A stretch of 45,213 nucleotides of DNA from Akkermansia sp. (GTDB lineage: Bacteria; Verrucomicrobiota; Verrucomicrobiia; Verrucomicrobiales; Akkermansiaceae): the NCBI GenBank assembly GCA_022787425.1, contig JALFWB010000006.1, positions 87,528 to 132,740 on the forward strand, read 5' to 3'. Both the position numbers and the translations under genes were made by a program. The notes under the pieces are model-generated. The model was not told the DNA's origin. It ran no database searches and worked only from the letters and a program-made list of their open reading frames with translations. This document shows positions 25,783-32,654 of the stretch, one piece after another. The number at the start of each line of letters is the position of its first letter. The first letter of the stretch is position 1.

Positions 25783-28700
25783 TTATACGTTTGTGTGAAT
25801 TGCCGATGTTGTTGTGTTGACCTGTTCCCTCTCCGTTCGGACGCCGGACTGCGAGGAGTGCTGGGCATTGACCTCCGAGTTGGTGAGGGACTGCTCCTGC
25901 TCATTCACCTCGGCCTCTTCGTGATCGATGTTCGAGTCATCATCCTCCACAATGGACTCGGAGTCATCGACCCCGGCTTCCTGCTCGTTGACCGCAACAT
26001 GCTCTTCCGTTAGCCTTGCCTCGCCCGCGTGGCCGATGCGATTCTCCTCCGTGGCGTTGATTGTTTGTTTCGAGATGTTCTTGACATTCACGCTGAAGGA
26101 GTCGATTGTCTCTTGATTCGTGGAAAAGCGGCGGGCTAATTTGTGGAATAATTTCAGGGTGGGGGCTCCCAGCAGTTGCCCGGCAATGGCTCGATAGCCG
26201 GAGAGCGGGAAGGTGTATACGTAATTATTAATAGCCTCTACGTACGATTTGTCGCTGCTGAGCTGGATGCCACTGGGTGCCAGTTTGAGGGTCGTTCCTT
26301 TGATGGAAAAGAAGGATTTGACGATTTCGGACAGACTTGTCGCAACACCGATGAGCGGCAGGGCCTGGCAGAAGAAGTGGCGCAGGATGTACGTGCTGTA
26401 CTTCATTACGTCTTCTGCCACACGTTTCTTTTTACTATCGTCAACCAGTCGGTCATTTGTTTCCGTCTGCCCGAACATCTCCGGAATCTCGGAGGAGAGC
26501 AGTATGCCGATATTGATAAGGGTGTCAAAGAAATTGGCCCCTACTGTGTTTCTGATTGTGGGGGCAGAGGATGTCACCGAGTAGTTATTCATGCTGAACG
26601 AAGCCCCGAGCAGAGTCGAGAAGGTAGCATTGTTCAATGCCATGTAGGTCACCGCCGTACCGCCCAGATTCACCCCTCGCTGATCTAAGGCCAGGGTGTT
26701 ATTGAGTTTTCTGATGAAGCCCTCGTTGCTCGCGACTATTTTCTCTCGATTTTCCTCCGTGTGGAAGATTTTTTCGGCCCCGGGGTTGTTGACCCAGCCC
26801 CAGTTGGTTGAGATCTCGATGCCGTATTCCGTAATCGAGATGCAGCAACGCCCCACGCGCAGGTTAATTCCCATGGCCGCCGTAATGGTGATGCTTCCGC
26901 CCGCATTGATAATTTGACAACCGGAGGCCTGTTGCAGCGTGTCCTGTTCTGAGAAAATGTTAATGCCTTGGAAGTTAGGACGCTTGGGCTTGGTGACATC
27001 TTTGGCAAACTCGATCCAGGGTTCAGCCATGGTGGTGCCAACGGTGCATTTCCCGGTGCCCAGGGAGAGGAGGGTCTCGGTCATTGTGCCCATGCTGTAG
27101 GAGAGCGATGCATTCCGCAGCCCCAGTTTGTCCCTCGTGTTGGTGTTGGGGGAGATTTCGTTATCTTCGCTCACCAATTGAATCTGGCTGCACTTGATTT
27201 TCGAGCTCCGTAGGTCATAGACCGAGCGTGGACGGGAGAATTTCTCCGGCTCGCCGTCCGGTATGCTCGCATCGCCGCTGTCGTTATACGAGCGGTTGCG
27301 TATGGTCAGGGTGCAGGGAGAATCGGGCGTGGTGTCGGCTTTGTCAGATGTGCCGGCAGTGTTGGTGCTCGGCATGGTGTTTCCCTCTCGGTAAAGACTG
27401 CAGAGTGCCGTGGGCAGGCTGAAATCCCCGCCGTAGCGGCAGAAGAGGATGTTTCCTTTGCGCGGGCGGGTGTAGATGCCGGCGCCGTTATCTGCAAAGG
27501 CGGAGCCGAGTTCTACCCAAAATTCATTAGAGGTGCCGTTAACGGAGCCGATTTCACGAACGAGACAGAGATTCCGCACCGATCCTGCGTGGTTGGCGGG
27601 GCTCACCACTTCTGCCGTGAAGGAGCGCACACGCGGGGTTGCCTGCTTCTGCGGCTCTAACAGATCGGCGCAGAGGGTGTCGTCCTCGGTGTCCGTGTTA
27701 TCTCTCAGGCGTACGGGCATGGGGCATCGTCCCAGCCCTCGCACGGTGTTTCCTTCGCTGTAGGGTTTCGCGGCCCACACCTCGGTCAGTAGTTTGATTC
27801 CTTTGCCTCCGTCATCCGTTACCTTGAAGCGTGTGGCGTAGTAGGTGGCCGTGTCCCCTTGGCCGTAGCCGGTGTCCCATGCCACGGGAGTTCCCGGGGC
27901 GGGGGGGGGAGTGTTTTCCGTCTGCCCGTGGCATACGGCGGCGTTGTTGTGCATCGGCAGGAAGGCGGAGCCCACGGTGGCGGATGAGTTGCCTGTTATG
28001 CAGCCTACCAGTGCATTCTGCGCGGTATCCGGAATGGTGACTTTCGTCCCGCCGTTCGCCTTGCAGGCATCTGCGTATCCCGGGAAGGCTGCTTTGCCGG
28101 CCGCGACTTGCGCAAAGCCCAAGTTTCGCTTCCGGCGCGGTACGTTTCTGTTGACGTGGACGAGCCTCACCGTCTCCGTCCCGAATTGGGCGATGCTGTC
28201 CGCCATATCAACGATCTGTAAGACACTGCTGATGGTTTTTTTCTTGGCGTCATAGGTGGATATAATACGATATCCGAGCCCGCAGGCCTGCATGACGGCG
28301 GCCATGAAGTCATAGTCGCTTTCATCGTTTTGCAGCAGTTGGACGAAGTTCGGCAGTCGCTTGTCCGCTGCTTGAGCGAACTCCACCTGCATGCCCCAGC
28401 GTTCCGCCGTGCTGCGCAGTACATACTTGACCAACCCCTCGGTGTTACCCTGCGGCAATCCGGCTGCCGTGTAGGCCCTGCGGTTGCGGGAAAAACAGGC
28501 CGCTGCCAAGGGCGGTTGTATGGTGATGCCGTACCAGAAGGGTAGGGTGCTCCCCTTGCATATGTTGAACTGTTTGGTGGCGCAGACGGAGGTGATAATG
28601 CCGTATACCTGTAATAGGTGCTTCTGTTGATCCTTCAGGGTTGCAGTAGTAACGGTGAACAGGGCTTTCTTGCCCAGAAAGTCATCCGGCGTCAGGGCGG

Positions 28701-28860
28701 TCGCGCTGCCTACCGCTATATCATACTGAAAAAGCGTGGAGAACGCTTCCCGGCCGGAGACGAGAGCCATGCAGCGATTGCTTGGGCCACCCGAGATAGT
28801 CTGCTCGAGGTTTTCGCCGTACTGCAGGCTGTAGATCAGTTCTGTGGCGTTATCACTCAT
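25783..28860 (-). CDS. VgrG/TssI-like spike protein D (first gene of the operon)
   Basis: 1025 residues from ATG 28860 (MSDNATELIYSLQYGENLEQ); an upstream ATG would add 16 basic residues outside the family alignment. The gp27-like part has GREAFSTLFQYDIAVGSA, YGIITSVCATKQF and LLQNDESDYDFMAAVMQACG (about 175-195). The OB domain (about 427-500) has WVELGSAFADNGAGIYTRPR, GNILFCRYGGDFSLPTALCS and LYREGNTMP. The spike has INIFSEQDTLQQASGCQIIN (about 632) and VGRCCISITEYGIEI. The shared module has QLSSDKSYVEAINNYVYTFP and GYRAIAGQL (about 860-895). The ~82-residue tail has about ten 7-residue steps (EAGVDDS, ESIVEDD, DSNIDHE, EAEVNEQ). No clear promoter lies in the 117 bp to fabH, so expression may depend partly on read-through. 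Confidence 0.8.
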   Translation of the reverse strand: MSDNATELIYSLQYGENLEQTISGGPSNRCMALVSGREAFSTLFQYDIAVGSATALTPDDFLGKKALFTVTTATLKDQQKHLLQVYGIITSVCATKQFNICKGSTLPFWYGITIQPPLAAACFSRNRRAYTAAGLPQGNTEGLVKYVLRSTAERWGMQVEFAQAADKRLPNFVQLLQNDESDYDFMAAVMQACGLGYRIISTYDAKKKTISSVLQIVDMADSIAQFGTETVRLVHVNRNVPRRKRNLGFAQVAAGKAAFPGYADACKANGGTKVTIPDTAQNALVGCITGNSSATVGSAFLPMHNNAAVCHGQTENTPPPAPGTPVAWDTGYGQGDTATYYATRFKVTDDGGKGIKLLTEVWAAKPYSEGNTVRGLGRCPMPVRLRDNTDTEDDTLCADLLEPQKQATPRVRSFTAEVVSPANHAGSVRNLCLVREIGSVNGTSNEFWVELGSAFADNGAGIYTRPRKGNILFCRYGGDFSLPTALCSLYREGNTMPSTNTAGTSDKADTTPDSPCTLTIRNRSYNDSGDASIPDGEPEKFSRPRSVYDLRSSKIKCSQIQLVSEDNEISPNTNTRDKLGLRNASLSYSMGTMTETLLSLGTGKCTVGTTMAEPWIEFAKDVTKPKRPNFQGINIFSEQDTLQQASGCQIINAGGSITITAAMGINLRVGRCCISITEYGIEISTNWGWVNNPGAEKIFHTEENREKIVASNEGFIRKLNNTLALDQRGVNLGGTAVTYMALNNATFSTLLGASFSMNNYSVTSSAPTIRNTVGANFFDTLINIGILLSSEIPEMFGQTETNDRLVDDSKKKRVAEDVMKYSTYILRHFFCQALPLIGVATSLSEIVKSFFSIKGTTLKLAPSGIQLSSDKSYVEAINNYVYTFPLSGYRAIAGQLLGAPTLKLFHKLARRFSTNQETIDSFSVNVKNISKQTINATEENRIGHAGEARLTEEHVAVNEQEAGVDDSESIVEDDDSNIDHEEAEVNEQEQSLTNSEVNAQHSSQSGVRTEREQVNTTTSAIHTNV

Positions 28861-28933
28861 GCGTTTCCGTCCAACGGTTGGGACACTCCGACGCCGCGCT
28901 GCGTTCAAAACTCATCTTTTTTTGTGCCGTCAT

Positions 28934-28966
28934 CCCGCGCGGGAAGCTGCCCCGGCCCCCGCGCGG
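28934..28966 (-). terminator. G+C-rich hairpin after fabH
   Basis: On the reverse strand CCGCGCGGG pairs perfectly with CCCGCGCGG across a 14-nt loop, starting 11 bp after the fabH stop. No U tract follows, so it could be a weak terminator or an attenuator before the VgrG operon. Confidence 0.4.
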
Positions 28967-28977
28967 TGCGGCGGGGC

Positions 28978-29994
28978 TTACAGGCGGATGGCTGCGCTGC
29001 TCCAAGTGAGTCCCGCGCCGAAGGTGACCATCAGCACGATGTCTCCCTTCTTGGCGCGTCCGCTGCGCACAGCTTCATCCAAAGCGATAGCGCAGGCGGC
29101 ACCGGAGGTGTTGCCGTATTTCTGCAGGTTCACGAACACTCTCTCCGGCGGGATGCCGATGCGGGCCGTAACCGCATTGATGATGCGCAGGTTGGCCTGG
29201 TGAGGAATGACCAGAGCCACGTTCTCCGGGGCGATACCCGTGCGGTTGATGAGCGAGATGGCGGACTCTTGCATGTGGCGCACGGCGTGGCGGAATACCT
29301 CGTTGCCGCGCATGGCCAGGGTGTAAAGTTTCTCGTGGATGTTCTCCTCCGTGGTCGGGATGGCCGAGCCGCCGCCGGGTACCTTCAGCAGGTCGCTCAG
29401 TGTGCCGTCCGACCCGATGTCGGAGGCCAGAATGGCACTGTCCCCGGGCTCGCCCGTGCCCGTGCGGAGCACTGCCGCGCCCGCTCCGTCGCCGAAGAGT
29501 ACGCAGGTGGAGCGGTCTTCCCAGTTGACGATGTGGCTGAGCTTCTCCGCCGAGATGATGAGCGCGGTCTTGGCCTGTCCGCAGCCGATGAACTGCACCG
29601 CCGTCTTCATGGCGAAGAGGAAGCTGGAGCAGGCTGCGGATATATCGAACGCTGCTGCATTGACGGCTCCCAAGTTGGCCTGCACATAGCAGGCGGTGGA
29701 GGGGGTGAAGGTGTCGGGCGTTACGGTGCCCACAATGATGAGGTCGATCTCCTCGGCCGTGATGCCTGCCGCTTCCAGCGCGCGCTGCGCTGCCTTTGTG
29801 GCCATGTCGCTGGTCTTCTCGTCCGGCGCGGCAATGCGGCGTTCCTCAATACCGGTGCGTTCCACAATCCACTCGTTGGAGGTGTCCACCATCTTCTCCA
29901 AGTCAGCGTTGGTGAGTTTGCGCTCCGGAACGTAGGACCCCGTGCCTACCAAGGCCACGGGCAATCTCTTAAACGGTTGAGTGAGGTCATTCAT
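28978..29994 (-). CDS. fabH: 3-oxoacyl-[acyl-carrier-protein] synthase III
   Basis: 338 residues. It condenses acetyl-CoA with malonyl-ACP to start fatty acid synthesis. Family motifs: SYVPERKLTNADLEKMVDTS, NEWIVERTGIEERRIAAPDE, the catalytic Cys in FDISAACSSFLFA, the His in VIPHQANLRI and the Asn in QKYGNTSGA, completing the Cys-His-Asn triad. C-terminal GDIVLMVTFGAGLTWSSAAI is typical. ATG 29994 was chosen over an upstream in-frame ATG because the promoter -10 box ends 11 nt before it. The neighbours plsX, fabD and acpP are absent; it stands alone with its own promoter. Confidence 0.96.
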   Translation of the reverse strand: MNDLTQPFKRLPVALVGTGSYVPERKLTNADLEKMVDTSNEWIVERTGIEERRIAAPDEKTSDMATKAAQRALEAAGITAEEIDLIIVGTVTPDTFTPSTACYVQANLGAVNAAAFDISAACSSFLFAMKTAVQFIGCGQAKTALIISAEKLSHIVNWEDRSTCVLFGDGAGAAVLRTGTGEPGDSAILASDIGSDGTLSDLLKVPGGGSAIPTTEENIHEKLYTLAMRGNEVFRHAVRHMQESAISLINRTGIAPENVALVIPHQANLRIINAVTARIGIPPERVFVNLQKYGNTSGAACAIALDEAVRSGRAKKGDIVLMVTFGAGLTWSSAAIRL

Positions 29995-30005
29995 AATCCG
30001 CCCGC

Positions 30006-30034
30006 ATTGTAGCACCCCCGCGCCCTTTTGTCCA
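30006..30034 (-). promoter_or_regulatory. promoter of fabH
   Basis: On the reverse strand TGGACA (30029-30034), exact 17-bp spacer, TACAAT (30006-30011). The fabH ATG (29994) is 11 nt downstream. Confidence 0.7.
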
Positions 30035-30145
30035 GCCAAATTGCATGATGGTCGCCTCTCCTTGCCGCTTTTCCCCTCGCTTTTGGTTTAGCTGCATCTC
30101 TCCCCGGTGCTCGATGGGGTGGGGGGAATTTGCCGCAAAAAGTAG

Positions 30146-30171
30146 AAAACCCCCGCCCTTTCGAGCGGAGG
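30146..30171 (-). terminator. intrinsic terminator of the PEP-CTERM gene
   Basis: On the reverse strand a 9-bp stem CCTCCGCTC/GGGCGGGGG (with G-U pairs), a GAAA tetraloop, then TTTT. It lies about 27 bp after the stop. Confidence 0.75.
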
Positions 30172-30197
30172 CCCTACATTTACCGAAAAAAGATTAC

Positions 30198-31145
30198 TTA
30201 TGCCATTCTGCGTCGCCTACGTGCCGCCAGCCCCGCCAAGGCCAGCAGAGAAAGCGTCGCCGTCGTGGGCTCCGGGACGTTATTATCCCAGTACTGAATG
30301 CCAATTCCGTCGCTTTCGGTTGCCACAAAGCGATAGTCCCCGGCCGACAAGTCATCAGCACTAACCTCTGAGCCATTACGCATCCAAACTGCATCCTCTG
30401 ACGTTGCGAGATCGTACTTTGTGAGAGTGATCCCCGATGTCTCAGAAACGGACGATAATGTGTAGTCAACAACCTTATTTGTATTTGATGCATCTACATC
30501 TCGATACCAGATATTGGGGCCCTCTATAAGGTATCGAATCTCCTTCTTCAGAGGTGCATTTGTATCGGTAGAAGCAGTAAGCGTAACGGAGGCGGAAAGT
30601 GTCAGAGCCTTTTTCGCGAGGTAGTCGATTCCAGCTCTATTACCTGAAACATCGGTAATCTTGATATGTCCACACGTCTGAAAATCTACGGTAGATCCGC
30701 TACCAATCGATGAAAGAATGTTATTATTGAGTGTGTAGCTTGAATTTAAGGTCAGTTTATTTGGGGTGGTGGATGTTTTATTATCAGTACCCCATTTTAT
30801 GCCATCGCCGCTCACACCATTGAAATCCGCCCCCGATCCGATGCTGATGTTCTTGAAGATAAATGCCCAGTTCGCTGACAGTTTCACATTGTCACCAATT
30901 TGAAGGGTCGCCCCCAGATTCCCAACGGAGTGACCATTTGCGTTAACTGTGGATCCATCTCCAATGATGTAGGTATCCTCGTTTGTATTTGGGTACTGCG
31001 GTATAGATGTCGCCTGAGAACCACCTGACAGCTGCCAGTTGGAGGCAGTTCCCCAGCTGGTACTGCCTCCCTGAGGATTCCACGTGTAGGTCTCGGCCAT
31101 CGCCAGAGAGCCCATCATGACTGCGAAAAAGAGAAAGCCTTTCAT
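30198..31145 (-). CDS. PEP-CTERM surface protein
   Basis: 315 residues. The signal peptide MKGFLFFAVMMGSLAMA is followed by ETYTWNPQGGSTSWGTASNW, the W...W..A.NW opening common in passenger domains of autotransporter-like and PEP-CTERM proteins. Short Ser/Thr/Asn-rich beta-helix-like repeats follow (LTLNSSYTLNNNILSSIGSG). The C-terminus is a textbook PEP-CTERM: NNVPEPTTATLSLLALAGLA then ARRRRR, the signal for exosortase/archaeosortase processing and envelope anchoring. ATG 31145 was set by the signal peptide and the promoter. The gene is clearly A+T-richer than its neighbours, suggesting transfer or fast divergence. A palindrome in the promoter spacer suggests tight repression. Confidence 0.88.
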   Translation of the reverse strand: MKGFLFFAVMMGSLAMAETYTWNPQGGSTSWGTASNWQLSGGSQATSIPQYPNTNEDTYIIGDGSTVNANGHSVGNLGATLQIGDNVKLSANWAFIFKNISIGSGADFNGVSGDGIKWGTDNKTSTTPNKLTLNSSYTLNNNILSSIGSGSTVDFQTCGHIKITDVSGNRAGIDYLAKKALTLSASVTLTASTDTNAPLKKEIRYLIEGPNIWYRDVDASNTNKVVDYTLSSVSETSGITLTKYDLATSEDAVWMRNGSEVSADDLSAGDYRFVATESDGIGIQYWDNNVPEPTTATLSLLALAGLAARRRRRMA

Positions 31146-31160
31146 ATCACGTACGCCGGG

Positions 31161-31189
31161 AGTATACAGCATTTTGAATGCTGAGTCAA
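31161..31189 (-). promoter_or_regulatory. PEP-CTERM gene promoter with a palindromic operator as spacer
   Basis: On the reverse strand TTGACT (31184-31189), then the 17-bp imperfect palindrome CAGCATTCAAAATGCTG (31167-31183), then TATACT (31161-31166). The palindrome occupies the entire -35/-10 spacer. ATG 31145 is 15 nt after the -10 box. Confidence 0.75.
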
Positions 31190-31263
31190 ACCCAAAAGTT
31201 GGAAAAATCGCATTTTGCTGCATTTTTCCACACATTCCACCTCTCTTTTCTTTTTGGTCACTC

Positions 31264-31287
31264 GCGCATTTTGAATCCAAAATGCGC
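31264..31287. repeat. palindrome related to the promoter-spacer operator
   Basis: Perfect 9-bp arms GCGCATTTT and AAAATGCGC flank a 6-nt centre gaatcc. The left arm plus centre shares CATTTTGAAT with the 17-bp promoter palindrome 80 bp away. Confidence 0.75.
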
Positions 31288-31322
31288 CGTATGTTGTTGA
31301 GCATCAACGTCTTACATACCTT

Positions 31323-31339
31323 CAGCATTCAAAATGCTG
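31323..31339. repeat. second copy of the 17-bp palindrome, inverted
   Basis: On the + strand this reads CAGCATTCAAAATGCTG, identical to the reverse-strand promoter spacer at 31167-31183 and therefore in opposite orientation. It is followed by TAGTCT, a weak -10-like hexamer, with no good -35. No + gene follows, so a second operator for looping is as likely as a second promoter. Confidence 0.8.
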
Positions 31340-31383
31340 TAGTCTCCCCAAGGTGGTACAGTCCTTTTTCCCCGACCGTATAC

Positions 31384-31410
31384 AAAAATCCCCCCGAGGG
31401 GCTCGGGGGG
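31384..31410 (-). terminator. intrinsic terminator of the phage-like head operon
   Basis: On the reverse strand a perfect 9-bp stem CCCCCCGAG/CTCGGGGGG with a CCC loop is followed by ATTTTT. It lies 12 bp after the scaffold gene stop and formally ends the operon before any capsid gene. Confidence 0.85.
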
Positions 31411-31422
31411 ATGAGGGGGAGC

Positions 31423-32379
31423 TCAGGCCTGGGGGCCGAAGGCCAGGCGGTCGTATTCCTCGTTCGCGTAACGGTGGCGGGGGTGGCTGGTGCGCATGTA
31501 GGCCTCGTGGAGTGGGTGGGTGGGGTCGTGGGCGATGCGGTAGGCCTCTCGGGGGCCGGATGCAGCGGGCGAGCCGGAGCGGAGGGGCGGCTCCAGCAGC
31601 TGTTCGGCAGCGGCGAGCATGAGCTTGGCAAAGTCCGGGGAGGCGCGCAGGGCGGGGTTATCCGCTAGGGCAGCGGCATCGACACCGGCACGCTCGGCCA
31701 GCGAGGTGAGCACGGAGGCGATCTGCGCCATATTGCCCTCATAGGCAGGGCCCCACTCCTGTTGCAGCGTTGATTCTGCCTGCTGAACGGCAGCTTGCCG
31801 CGCCTGTTCAGCCGCATGGAGGGCGCGGATGCCTTGTCGCGTGTATTCCTGTGCCAAGGCCGACATAGCCTGCGGGGGCACGCCGTAACGGTAGGCAACC
31901 TTAGCCATGTCTGCCGCCAGAGCGTCATCCCACAGCTCGTCCGGCGCGTCCTCCGGGCGGGGTAGAGCGAACTCCTCCTCGTGCTCCGGCAGGCCGACGG
32001 CGGCGCGGAAATCCGCCATGCGCCGGGCATCCTGCGGGTCCGGGTAGCCGCGCATGCGCTCCAGGTGAGCATAGCTCTTGGCCAAGGCCTCCGGGCGGCG
32101 GAATTTGGCCAGCGAGGCGGCGAAGGACTGCAGCTCCTCGAAGCGTGCGAACCAGTTCTGAGAGAAAGCCCCGTCTGCATCCATCAGCGGAGGCAGCTCT
32201 CCGGTGGCGGGCGGGGAAGCTGCTGTGGCTGACTCTGCGGCGGTGCGGAGTTCCTCTGCGTCTGTGGGTGCGCGAACCCCTGGAGCTGATACGGATCCCC
32301 GGCGGGCGGCGGTGCGGAGTTCCTCTGCGTCTGTGGGTGCGGCTGTGTCTGCTGTATCGGTATTTTGTTTTGTGTTCAT
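31423..32379 (-). CDS. phage scaffolding protein-like (T7 gp9 type)
   Basis: 318 residues, acidic and helical. The N-terminus contains a duplicated APTDAEELRTAA segment (about 14-25 and 37-48). The middle has SFAASLAKFRRPEALAKSYA and GVPPQAMSALAQEYTRQGIR. The C-terminal half has QQEWGPAYEGNMAQIASVLT and ALADNPALRASPDFAKLMLA, the pattern of T7-like podovirus scaffolding or capsid-assembly proteins (WG..Y..N, later NPALR..PDFAKLM). Scaffolds guide procapsid assembly, and a major capsid gene should follow, but a strong terminator and a chromosomal gene do instead. It is the last gene of a reverse-strand operon after portal and Bbp19-like genes. Confidence 0.7.
   Translation of the reverse strand: MNTKQNTDTADTAAPTDAEELRTAARRGSVSAPGVRAPTDAEELRTAAESATAASPPATGELPPLMDADGAFSQNWFARFEELQSFAASLAKFRRPEALAKSYAHLERMRGYPDPQDARRMADFRAAVGLPEHEEEFALPRPEDAPDELWDDALAADMAKVAYRYGVPPQAMSALAQEYTRQGIRALHAAEQARQAAVQQAESTLQQEWGPAYEGNMAQIASVLTSLAERAGVDAAALADNPALRASPDFAKLMLAAAEQLLEPPLRSGSPAASGPREAYRIAHDPTHPLHEAYMRTSHPRHRYANEEYDRLAFGPQA
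32237..32341. repeat. 36-bp direct repeat inside the scaffold gene
   Basis: Two identical 36-bp copies lie at 32237-32272 and 32306-32341, a 69-bp (23-codon) period, so the duplication is in frame and encodes the repeated TDAEELRTAA element. It looks like a recent slippage or recombination event. Confidence 0.9.
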
Positions 32380-32393
32380 GGTGTATTGTTTTT

Positions 32394-32654
32394 TCAGGAA
32401 GAAGAAGCGGCCTCTTTTCTGGCCAGTTCCAGTTGGTGGTGAATATGAAGAAAGATCTCGCGGTGTGCGTCACGTCGCATGGCGTCCAGTGGGTCGTATT
32501 GACCGGCTCGACCCTGAAAGGCCGGCAGATGCGTTTCGAAGCGTTCCTCGAGACGGCGGAGCAGGGAGCGACCCTCCTCGGTGTCGAGTACGGCGAGCAT
32601 CAGACGGCGTGTTTCACGAGCACGGATAACGGAAGTTGGCATGGTCTCGTTCAT
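32394..32654 (-). CDS. Bbp19-like phage protein
   Basis: 86 residues. The core EEGRSLLRRLEERFETHLPA, then YDPLDAMRRDAHREIFLHIH, matches the small podovirus proteins related to Bordetella phage Bbp19 (...GR.VL..L...F......DP......EG.R...L.I...L). Function in the virion is not established; these genes sit beside portal genes. The ATG overlaps the portal stop by 4 bp, so the two are translationally coupled. The stop is 14 bp before the scaffold ATG. Confidence 0.65.
   Translation of the reverse strand: MNETMPTSVIRARETRRLMLAVLDTEEGRSLLRRLEERFETHLPAFQGRAGQYDPLDAMRRDAHREIFLHIHHQLELARKEAASSS

Noticed and set aside
18475..28860. VgrG proteins as evolved toxins with C-terminal effector domains
   Set aside because: The C-terminal extensions are shared by all three paralogues and end in polar repeats; no toxin motif or immunity gene is visible.
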